DNA of 64,000 nt from Thalassomonas sp. RHCl1 (GTDB taxonomy: Bacteria; Pseudomonadota; Gammaproteobacteria; Enterobacterales; Alteromonadaceae): positions 62,001 through 126,000 of the forward strand of contig NZ_CANDNZ010000007.1 of NCBI RefSeq assembly GCF_947387555.1. Direction: 5' to 3'. The notes beneath the pieces were generated by a model, which was not told the DNA's origin, searched no databases, and saw nothing but the letters and a program-made list of their open reading frames with translations. This document shows, piece by piece, positions 16,404 to 23,453 of the stretch. Both the position numbers and the translations under genes were made by a program. Every line of letters begins with the position of its first letter. Position 1 is the first letter of the stretch.

Positions 16404-17351
16404 ATGAAGGTTTTTCAATACATTTTACCGGTTTTACTGACAAGTTTGGCGTTGCCGGCCTTGGCCGGGGAAAAAATAGATAAAGTCTTGCCCGCCTCCG
16501 GGGACAGCAATATCAGCATCGAAAGTCCAAACGGGGAAGTGAGTATTACCGGCTGGGATAAAGACCAGGTCTCGGTTAAAGGGGAGCTGGACGATAACGC
16601 AGAGGGGCTTACCTTTGAACAAAAGGGCTCGTTGATTGAAATAAAAGTGATGATGCCGCATAACAGCAACAATCGCTGGAATGAGCAAGGCTCAGATCTG
16701 ACCATCTTCGTGCCTAAAAATGCCCGGGTAAGTTTTGGCGGTGTTTCCAGCGATGTTACCTTGGCGGAGTTAACCCGTAATGTTGACGTGAAAACGGTGA
16801 GCGGCGATCTTACCGGGGAAAACCTCAGCAATCATGTGGAACTGTTAACCGTCAGCGGCCATATTAAAGTTAAGGGATTATCTGGCAAGGTGCAGCTCTC
16901 TACCGTCAGCGGAGATATTCGGGATAAGGCATCAAGTGGCCGCCTTCAGTTGAAAGCCGTCAGTGGCGATATCAAGAGTCAGTCCGAGGCCAGTGAAGTC
17001 CAGGTGACAAGTGTTTCGGGTGAAATCGAACTTAATCTGGCGCAGGTCGATGAATTGGCGATATCCACCGTCAGCGGCGATGTGGAAGGGCAGTTGAACT
17101 TAAATGACAGCGGTTTGGTTAAACTCAGTAGTGTCAGCGGTGATATGGCGTTGAAATTTCAGCCGGACGTTCAGGCAAGTTTCCGCCTGAAGGCCAATGC
17201 CGGGGGCGACTTAGTCAATAAACTCACCTCAGACAAGGCGGTGGAAGCTAAATATGGCCCGAGCTCAAAATTGGAATTTGTGACCGGCAATGGTAACGGT
17301 TCGGTCAGGGGTAATACCGTTAGCGGCAATATCAGGGTTGCCAGCCGCTAA
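16404..17351 (+). CDS. Exported DUF4097-type beta-repeat protein
   Basis: 315 residues from the ATG at 16404 (AAGAGG at 16391 as ribosome site; the TTG at 16398 is less likely). Signal peptide: MKVFQYILPVLLTSLALPALA. The mature protein has repeated short strands with the signature (T/S/A)VSG(D/E/H), seven or more times between ~residues 125 and 245, as in DUF4097 beta-helix/adhesin-like proteins. It is the third gene of the sigma/anti-sigma group, so probably part of that envelope-stress regulon. Biochemical role unknown. Confidence 0.75.
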   Translation: MKVFQYILPVLLTSLALPALAGEKIDKVLPASGDSNISIESPNGEVSITGWDKDQVSVKGELDDNAEGLTFEQKGSLIEIKVMMPHNSNNRWNEQGSDLTIFVPKNARVSFGGVSSDVTLAELTRNVDVKTVSGDLTGENLSNHVELLTVSGHIKVKGLSGKVQLSTVSGDIRDKASSGRLQLKAVSGDIKSQSEASEVQVTSVSGEIELNLAQVDELAISTVSGDVEGQLNLNDSGLVKLSSVSGDMALKFQPDVQASFRLKANAGGDLVNKLTSDKAVEAKYGPSSKLEFVTGNGNGSVRGNTVSGNIRVASR

Positions 17352-17366
17352 AGTGTACACGAACAT

Positions 17367-17397
17367 GCCCGGAAAGTTCTTTTCCGGGCGCATTTTT
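17367..17397 (+). terminator. Rho-independent terminator
   Basis: GCCCGGAAA (17367-17375) and TTTCCGGGC (17381-17389) make a perfect 9-bp stem, followed by GCATTTTTAATT. It ends the sigma-factor operon before dnaB. Confidence 0.85.
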
Positions 17398-17524
17398 AAT
17401 TCCTTTCTTTATGCTTTGATATTCTTCTTAGCGCCATAATCTGCTACATTAGCGGTCTTATACAATGACCGTGATATTTGTCCTTATATCCCGGTGATCA
17501 GCACAATCGTCAAGGTAGTTATTC

Positions 17525-18943
17525 ATGGCCGAGCGCAAGCCACCTAAATTTAAAAAGAACAAAGATTTTGATCGTGACCAGCAGGTTGACGCATTAAAAG
17601 TACCGCCGCATTCGCTCGAAGCCGAGCAATCGGTGATCGGCGGCCTGCTGCTCGATAACGATACCTGGGACCGGGTCAGCGAAAGGGTGGTTGCCCCCGA
17701 CTTCTACAGCCGGGCACACCGGGTGATCTTTGAATCTATCGGCGCCTTGATTGAATTAGGCGAACCCGTGGATTTGATCACTTTGTCGGAATCGCTGGAA
17801 AACGATCAAAAACTCGAAGATGCCGGCGGTTTTGTTTATCTCGCCGAGATGATGAAAAACACCCCGAGTGCCGCCAATATTACCGCTTATGCGGAAATCG
17901 TCCGTGAACGTGCGGTTACCCGGGAAATGATCAGTGTCGCCAATGAAATAGCCGAGGCCGGTTATGATACCCAGGGGCGCACCAGTGCCGACCTGCTTGA
18001 TTTTGCCGAAACCAAAGTCTTTAAAATTGCCGAACAAAGGGCCAATAAATCCGAAGGTCCGGAAAATATCACCTCGGTGTTGGAAAAAACCGTAGACCGT
18101 ATCGAAAAACTGTACCAGCAGCCCCATGACGGTGTTACCGGGGTCTCCACCGGCTTTGCCGATCTCGATAAGATGACTGCCGGGATGCAGCCCTCAGACT
18201 TAATTATCGTCGCGGCCCGTCCGTCTATGGGTAAAACCACCTTTGCCATGAACTTGGCGGAAAATGCCGCCATGATGCAGGACAAACCCGCGCTTATTTT
18301 CAGCCTGGAGATGCCTTCAGAGCAATTGATGATGAGGATGCTGGCCTCCCTCGGCCGCATTGATCAGACAAAAATCCGTACCGGTCAGCTCGATGACGAG
18401 GATTGGGCGCGGTTATCATCAACCATGGGCTTGATGATGGAACAAGGCAAGATGTATATCGATGATGCCGCGGGTCTTACCCCGACCGATGTCCGCTCCC
18501 GCGCCCGGCGTATCGCCAGGGATCACGGCGGTTTAAGCATGATCATGATAGATTACCTGCAGCTGATGCGGGTACCGGCGCTGGCGGACAACCGTACCTT
18601 GGAAATCTCGGAAATCTCCCGTTCATTAAAAGCACTGGCGAAAGAGCTGGAAGTACCGGTCATCGCCCTGTCGCAGCTAAACCGTAGTTTGGAGCAGCGT
18701 GCCGATAAACGCCCGGTAAACTCGGATTTGCGTGAATCGGGAGCGATCGAGCAGGATGCCGATTTGATCATGTTCATCTACCGGGATGAGGTCTACCATG
18801 ACGACTCGGAATTTAAAGGTATGGCGGAGATCATTATCGGTAAACAGCGTAACGGTCCGATAGGCCGGGTGCCGCTGACCTTCCAGGGGCAATTCTCCCG
18901 CTTTGACAATTACGCCGGTCCACATGTATTAGAAGAAGATTAA
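17525..18943 (+). CDS. dnaB: Replicative DNA helicase DnaB
   Basis: 472 residues, full family length. Residues ~25-130 are the N-terminal collar domain (PPHSLEAEQSVIGGLLLDND). The RecA-like motor has Walker A ARPSMGKTT (~231-239, Lys 237) and Walker B SMIMIDYLQLM. The conserved SQLNRSLEQR and RESGAIEQDADLIMFIYRDE motifs follow. The hexamer unwinds DNA at the chromosomal fork and loads primase. It is followed 13 bp later by alr, a common gammaproteobacterial order. No intein or other interruption. Confidence 0.98.
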   Translation: MAERKPPKFKKNKDFDRDQQVDALKVPPHSLEAEQSVIGGLLLDNDTWDRVSERVVAPDFYSRAHRVIFESIGALIELGEPVDLITLSESLENDQKLEDAGGFVYLAEMMKNTPSAANITAYAEIVRERAVTREMISVANEIAEAGYDTQGRTSADLLDFAETKVFKIAEQRANKSEGPENITSVLEKTVDRIEKLYQQPHDGVTGVSTGFADLDKMTAGMQPSDLIIVAARPSMGKTTFAMNLAENAAMMQDKPALIFSLEMPSEQLMMRMLASLGRIDQTKIRTGQLDDEDWARLSSTMGLMMEQGKMYIDDAAGLTPTDVRSRARRIARDHGGLSMIMIDYLQLMRVPALADNRTLEISEISRSLKALAKELEVPVIALSQLNRSLEQRADKRPVNSDLRESGAIEQDADLIMFIYRDEVYHDDSEFKGMAEIIIGKQRNGPIGRVPLTFQGQFSRFDNYAGPHVLEED

Positions 18944-18956
18944 GGCTGTTATCCCA

Positions 18957-20042
18957 GTGACTTTAACAACAGCAACGGCGGTGATCGACCGCCAGGCCCT
19001 GGTGGATAATTTCAACCGGGTAAAAACGTTTGCTCCCAAGGCCAAGGTCCTGGCGGTGCTTAAAGCCAATGGTTATGGCCATGGCCTGGAGCGCATCGCC
19101 CGCGCCTTGCCCCAGGCGGATGCCTTCGGCGTTGCCCGCCTCGATGAAGCGCTGGCCCTGCGTGCCGCCGGTGTGGTTAAACCTATCGTTTTGCTGGAAG
19201 GTTTTTTTACCGAGCAGGACTTGCCGATTCTGGCGGTCAATAACCTGCAAACCATAGTACACAACCGGCAACAGCTTGACGCCCTTACCCGGGCGAGACT
19301 GGAAAAGCCGCTCAAAGTCTGGCTGAAAATAGATACCGGCATGCACAGGTTAGGTATCAATCCGGAAGAATTTGATGAATTTTATCAGGCACTTTCGGCA
19401 AGCGATAATGTTGACCCCGATATAGTGTTGATGAGCCATTTAGGCTGCGCCGATGACAAAGAAAACCCCGTCACCAACAGCCAGCTGGCATTGTTTGAGC
19501 AATTAACCTCGACTTATAACAATGAAAAATCGCTGGCCAATTCCGCCGGCAGTTATGCCTGGCCGCAAACCCGCTATGACTGGATCCGCCCCGGACTGAT
19601 TTTATACGGGGTATCGCCCATGGCGTCGCCGGAGCAAAGTGCACAAAGCCTGGGGATCAAACCTGTGATGACCCTGCAGTCGAGCCTGATTGCGGTGCGC
19701 TCCCTGAAAGCAGGGGAGGCCGTGGGTTATGGCGCTGCCTGGGTAAGCTCAGAAGATACCACTATCGGTGTGATTGCCATAGGTTATGGCGACGGTTATC
19801 CCCGCCATGCCGGCAATGGCACCCCGGTACTGGTGAACGGCCGCCGGGTACCGCTGGTCGGGCGGGTGTCCATGGATATGATCACTGTAGATCTTGGTAA
19901 AGACTCCCAGGATCAAGTAGGAGATTTGGCAATCTTATGGGGGCAGGGCTTGCCGGTGGAGGAAATAGCCCTGCATGCGACCACTATACCCTACGAGCTG
20001 TTATGTAATATTACCCGGCGAGTACAGATAGAAGTGGTTTAA
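18957..20042 (+). CDS. alr: Alanine racemase
   Basis: 361 residues, start GTG at 18957 just after dnaB. The PLP lysine is in VLKANGYGHG (Lys 36 counting from the GTG). The second catalytic residue is the Tyr in VGYGAAWVS, and the substrate loop is in MSMDMI-like VGRVSMDMITVDLG. It interconverts L- and D-alanine to supply D-Ala for peptidoglycan. Co-directional and only 13 bp from dnaB, so probably co-transcribed. Confidence 0.97.
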   Translation: MTLTTATAVIDRQALVDNFNRVKTFAPKAKVLAVLKANGYGHGLERIARALPQADAFGVARLDEALALRAAGVVKPIVLLEGFFTEQDLPILAVNNLQTIVHNRQQLDALTRARLEKPLKVWLKIDTGMHRLGINPEEFDEFYQALSASDNVDPDIVLMSHLGCADDKENPVTNSQLALFEQLTSTYNNEKSLANSAGSYAWPQTRYDWIRPGLILYGVSPMASPEQSAQSLGIKPVMTLQSSLIAVRSLKAGEAVGYGAAWVSSEDTTIGVIAIGYGDGYPRHAGNGTPVLVNGRRVPLVGRVSMDMITVDLGKDSQDQVGDLAILWGQGLPVEEIALHATTIPYELLCNITRRVQIEVV

Positions 20043-20162
20043 ACAGCTGGCTAACGGTTAATTACTTTATGAGAGCGGGCTAGGGGATATATGTCTAATT
20101 CTGCTTTCGGCTCGCTCGGACGCCCTCTTTACAATTAAGCAAAAGACCTGCAAATTTACCTC

Positions 20163-20209
20163 AAAAAAAGACCAATTCACTATTGATTTCCCCGCAAATT
20201 GGTCTTTCC
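20163..20209 (-). terminator. Inverted repeat, possible bidirectional terminator
   Basis: AAAGACCAATT (20167-20177) and AATTGGTCTTT (20197-20207) form a perfect 11-bp stem with a 19-base loop. Read on the minus strand it is followed by a continuous run of seven T residues, the stronger terminator direction. Read on the plus strand it has TTTCCTT and could end alr. Confidence 0.65.
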
Positions 20210-20243
20210 TTAATAGTGCTATCCCAGTCCAAAAGGAGAGCAT

Positions 20244-20280
20244 TTATTGCAGCAATTCCACCAATGAACTGCTGCAATAA
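20244..20280 (+). repeat. Perfect 11-bp hairpin in symE leader
   Basis: TTATTGCAGCA (20244-20254) and TGCTGCAATAA (20270-20280), 15-base loop, no T-run after it. Confidence 0.7.
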
Positions 20281-20285
20281 CAGGC

Positions 20286-20318
20286 GTTATTACTAAGCAA
20301 TAAAGCAAAAGTAATAAC
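20286..20318 (+). repeat. Perfect 9-bp hairpin in symE leader
   Basis: GTTATTACT (20286-20294) and AGTAATAAC (20310-20318), 15-base loop. It begins only 5 bases after the previous hairpin. Confidence 0.6.
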
Positions 20319-20325
20319 TTAAGTC

Positions 20326-20359
20326 GCAACCCCTGAGTGCGTCAACACCCAGAGGTCGC
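20326..20359 (+). repeat. Imperfect hairpin in symE leader
   Basis: GCAACCCCTGAGTG (20326-20339) pairs with CACCCAGAGGTCGC (20346-20359) at 11 of 14 positions around a 6-base loop. It ends about 20 bases before the symE-like ribosome site. Confidence 0.5.
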
Positions 20360-20388
20360 TAACCACAACGAACTCACCGGAGTACGTC

Positions 20389-20673
20389 ATGGCTGAATAT
20401 CATCATACGCCAGAGCCCGTCTCGGCAAAAGTAAAATATCCCATTTATCGGCAACTTACCGTGCAGGAAACGGTTTGCAACACGGCAACGAAAACCCGCG
20501 GCATAGGCATTAACTATGTGCCCGTCAAGCTTGAACCCTGTGTGATACTCAGGGGAAAATGGTTGCGGTTGGCCGGTTTCCCTGTCGGACAAAAGATCAG
20601 TATTGTTGTCAATCAGGCAGAGTTGGTCGTCACACCTAAGCAGGCGGCACCAAGCCTGTCCGCTGAAAACTAG
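20389..20673 (+). CDS. symE: SymE-like type I toxin
   Basis: 94 residues, with GGAG 6 bases before the ATG. The layout follows E. coli SymE: YRQLTVQET near the start, then a central AbrB-like core (VKLEPCVILRGKWLRLAGFP, VGQKISIVVNQAELVVTP). SymE proteins are SOS-induced toxins related to AbrB-type DNA-binding folds. In E. coli the message is silenced by the antisense RNA SymR and the product affects nucleic acid integrity. No LexA box was recognised upstream here. The dense hairpins around the gene suggest RNA-level control. Shorter than E. coli SymE at the C-terminus. Confidence 0.75.
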   Translation: MAEYHHTPEPVSAKVKYPIYRQLTVQETVCNTATKTRGIGINYVPVKLEPCVILRGKWLRLAGFPVGQKISIVVNQAELVVTPKQAAPSLSAEN

Positions 20674-20701
20674 CCCAGGTTTTTTTAAAAGGCCATAAGC
20701 C

Positions 20702-20735
20702 AAGCTGCTGTACCTTAAAGCAGGTACCGCAGCTT
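20702..20735 (+). repeat. Hairpin after the symE-like gene
   Basis: AAGCTGCTGTACC (20702-20714) and GGTACCGCAGCTT (20723-20735) pair at 12 of 13 positions with an 8-base loop. It could end the symE-like transcript although no T-run follows. Confidence 0.6.
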
Positions 20736-20816
20736 TATCATAGCGAATAAGGCTGATTAATCTTGATAACTGCTGGCGGCTGTTAAAGCAGATAAAACAT
20801 GTGAGCTAAGTAAAAG

Positions 20817-21245
20817 TTAAAGTGTTTCCCCCTGAATGGTAGCCACCAGGGTGCGTTTACCGCCGTGGTTCCTGTGCTCACCCAGATAAATACCTTGCCA
20901 TATGCCCATATTGAGCTGGCCCTTGCTGATCGGGATAGTGACATTATTGCCTAAAGTGCTGGCCTTGATATGGGCGGGCATATCGTCGCTGCCTTCATAA
21001 ATATGCTGGTAATAGATGGCATCGGCGGGGACAAAGTGGTTAAAGTGCTCTTCCATATCCGATCTTACCGTGGGGTCGGCGTTTTCATTGATGGTCAACG
21101 AAGCGGAAGTGTGTTTAATAAATAAATGCAGCAAGCCGCATTTGATTGAGGCCAGCTGGGGCAGGTTATGTTCAACTTCATCCGTGATTAAATGAAAACC
21201 ACGCCCCCTCGCCGCCAGAGTTATTTCCGTCTGAAACCACATCAT
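20817..21245 (-). CDS. yjbQ: YjbQ family protein (UPF0047)
   Basis: 142 residues (or 141 from the second Met, giving the usual MWFQ start). Conserved family segments are present: GLLHLFIKHTSASLTINENA, then DPTVRSDMEEHF, ADDMPAHIK-like SDDMPAHIKASTLG and GIWQGIYLGEHRNHGG. E. coli YjbQ has weak thiamine-phosphate synthase activity in vitro; its physiological role is not settled. Stand-alone gene here. Confidence 0.93.
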   Translation of the reverse strand: MMWFQTEITLAARGRGFHLITDEVEHNLPQLASIKCGLLHLFIKHTSASLTINENADPTVRSDMEEHFNHFVPADAIYYQHIYEGSDDMPAHIKASTLGNNVTIPISKGQLNMGIWQGIYLGEHRNHGGKRTLVATIQGETL

Positions 21246-21403
21246 TACTCTCCCGCTTTATTCTTGCTAAACGATTGCTAAAACATCTTTGCTGACAGGT
21301 ATTTTTAGCAGATAACCCGGGGCCGGGCAATCAGCAATAAAACTTTTCAAATGAATGTTATCTTATTTATGCTGATTGTCCGTTGTTGTCTTACAAGTAG
21401 GGC

Positions 21404-23152
21404 CTAATGGGCAGCGATTTCAGTTTTTTTTGCACTGACAGGAAATAAGCTCTCTTGCTGTTTTGCCAGCTCGGCGAGCAGTTGAGGATGGTTCGCCCGG
21501 GCATTTAGCAGCAATACCTTGACCCCGTGTGCTTTCACCCGGGTATTGATGGCGGCATTACTATCGTCAACCAGGTATTGTTCGCCGCTGATGGCGTCCG
21601 TCCAGCGGCCGCTGCTCAGCTTTTCGCTGATGTTAAAATCGGCGGCCTTGTCCCCTTTGTTTAACAGTACTAACGCGGTTTGGCTGATGCCCTTGTCCTG
21701 ATAAACCCGGTAGAAACTCGCGGTTTGTCCGTTAAAGTCAAGGTTAAGCTGTAATCCCCGCTGCAGGGCCGGAGTGGTTTTTCTCAGTCCGGCGATTTTT
21801 TTGAGTTCGTTATGGATAACATGACTTTTCGCCTCTTCGATCCTCTCCTGGCCGAGATAGTTGCGGTTGCCCTGGTGCTCCGGCTTACCGGTCATAAAGT
21901 TCATTTCTGAGCCGTAATAAATCACCGGAATACCGCGGGAAGTAAATAGCCAGTTATTGGCATCAACAAAGCCCATGTCGGAGGCATTCATGCGCTCCAT
22001 ATCGTGGTTGTCGTAAAAGGTCATCAGCTCATAGGGATTCTGGTATACGCCGTCATCTAAATGCAGGTAAGACAAAAGATCCCCGAAGTCGCTTTCGGGA
22101 TTTTCAAACACGCCTGTGATGGCTTTTCTGCCGGGAAAGTCCAGTACGCTGGCGCCGCCGTTTTCTTCCCGGGTATGTTCGGCAATAAATTCTGCCTCGT
22201 AGGAATAGCTTTCGCCGAAAATAAAGATCTCCGGATGAACCGCGCGGATGCGGTCAAACAATTTTTTCCAGAAAGCATGGGGCATTTCCTTGATGGTATC
22301 TACCCTGAGAGCATGTACCCCCTGGTCGATCCATTTCAAATAAGCCCCGGTAAAATAATCAAGTGCCGCTTCGTTGTTTTCATCTACATCCGAAAGCTGG
22401 GCCAGGCCGGTATGGGTATTATAAAAGGCATGCAGGGGATTGTGCTTATCCAGCTTTTCCGGGTGGATATTTTGGTGGTCGGCAATCAGCTCTCCCTGTT
22501 CATTGAAGATTTTGCCGAAATTCCCCTGTTGCTCGGGCATGCTGTAGGCCGGTGAGCCGTGGTTGGCCACTATGTCGAGGATAAAATTCAGTTGGTGTTC
22601 CTGCTTTAACTTACGGGTAAAATCGGCAAAAGTTAAATCTTTTGACGGCAGGTGTTCGTCTACCTTGTAGAAGTTTGTGCCCCAGTAGCCGTGATAACCG
22701 GTTTTACCGCCGTCTTTGTAATAGGCGCCATAGGTGACTTCTTCTCCGCCGCTAAAGGCCTGGTCCGGGTTATCGACTATCGGTGTCAGCCATACCGAAG
22801 TAAAGCCCATGTCCCTGATATAATCTGCGTTATCCAGTACCCCTTTAAAGTCACCCCCCATATAGCCGACATTGGCCTGTTCGCCGTTTTCCCCCTTGAG
22901 TACCCGGTTAAAGGTGGGATATTCTCCCCCCTGATTTTCCTGGTTATTGCTGGGGTCGCCATCGACAAACCTGTCGGTTAACAGGAAATAAACCGACTCT
23001 GAAGCAAAGGGATTTTGACTGCCATAAAAGGCTGGCTTCATGCTCTGTTCATGAGGTAAATTTGCTTTTTGTCCCGGCTGTGACACACAGGCGCCAAGGG
23101 AGAGGGTTAAGATTGCCGAAACCGGCAGTAAAGCCAGGCGGGTCAGGTTCAT
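21404..23152 (-). CDS. Secreted lipoprotein alpha-amylase (GH13)
   Basis: 582 residues. Lipoprotein signal with lipobox LGAC (Cys 22), so anchored in the outer envelope. The (beta/alpha)8 barrel has the four GH13 regions: DIVANH (193-198), GVHALRVDT with nucleophile Asp 285 and Arg 283, FGES with acid/base Glu 314, and YDNHD with Asp 384 and His 383. A Ca-binding type N-terminal segment (YFLLTDRFVDGDPSNN) and a C-terminal beta domain complete it. It should cleave alpha-1,4 glucans; a maltogenic or cyclodextrin-acting specificity is possible. It faces away from the GH31 gene at 23454, with a shared intergenic region. Confidence 0.92.
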   Translation of the reverse strand: MNLTRLALLPVSAILTLSLGACVSQPGQKANLPHEQSMKPAFYGSQNPFASESVYFLLTDRFVDGDPSNNQENQGGEYPTFNRVLKGENGEQANVGYMGGDFKGVLDNADYIRDMGFTSVWLTPIVDNPDQAFSGGEEVTYGAYYKDGGKTGYHGYWGTNFYKVDEHLPSKDLTFADFTRKLKQEHQLNFILDIVANHGSPAYSMPEQQGNFGKIFNEQGELIADHQNIHPEKLDKHNPLHAFYNTHTGLAQLSDVDENNEAALDYFTGAYLKWIDQGVHALRVDTIKEMPHAFWKKLFDRIRAVHPEIFIFGESYSYEAEFIAEHTREENGGASVLDFPGRKAITGVFENPESDFGDLLSYLHLDDGVYQNPYELMTFYDNHDMERMNASDMGFVDANNWLFTSRGIPVIYYGSEMNFMTGKPEHQGNRNYLGQERIEEAKSHVIHNELKKIAGLRKTTPALQRGLQLNLDFNGQTASFYRVYQDKGISQTALVLLNKGDKAADFNISEKLSSGRWTDAISGEQYLVDDSNAAINTRVKAHGVKVLLLNARANHPQLLAELAKQQESLFPVSAKKTEIAAH

Positions 23153-23453
23153 GGTTAATTATTCCTATTTTTTATTGCTGTTTATATGGCCAATATTCAG
23201 GGATTAAGGCCAGGTTTGTCGGCTTCCGGCATTTTGGCCTCCGGCGTTAGTGTTATTTATATTATCCGGCCGGGTACTGCTTCGAGTGAGTTTATCCTAT
23301 TCATTCGGGCACGGATATGACAAGCAGTTGCATACGTATTCACCCTGGCGGGGCTGGCCTGGGCCATTTTATGCGGGTTATATTGCCCTGATATTATGGC
23401 GTTTTGACGCCTGCTCTCAGCCTGAAAAGCCGCCAGCAAATGGAACAAACCTT
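23153..23453. other. Divergent intergenic region between GH13 and GH31 genes
   Basis: 301 bases. It must carry promoters for both glucan enzymes. An open frame continues from 23250 into the GH31 gene but has no signal-peptide character, so I treat it as untranslated. No operator or promoter could be named with confidence. Confidence 0.45.

Larger units (their letters stand above)
20043..20388. other. Hairpin-dense leader before the symE-like gene
   Basis: 346 bases without a protein gene. From 20167 to 20373 there are four consecutive inverted repeats, three of them perfect. The first could end alr transcripts or, on the opposite strand, an RNA antisense to the symE-like gene. The others lie in what would be that gene's 5' leader. 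Confidence 0.6.

Noticed and set aside
20043-20388. LexA box before the symE-like gene
   Set aside because: No CTGT-N8-ACAG match was found; SOS control therefore not claimed.
23250-23453. Extended N-terminus of the GH31 enzyme
   Set aside because: The ATG at 23454 opens a clean signal peptide; the upstream segment would bury it.
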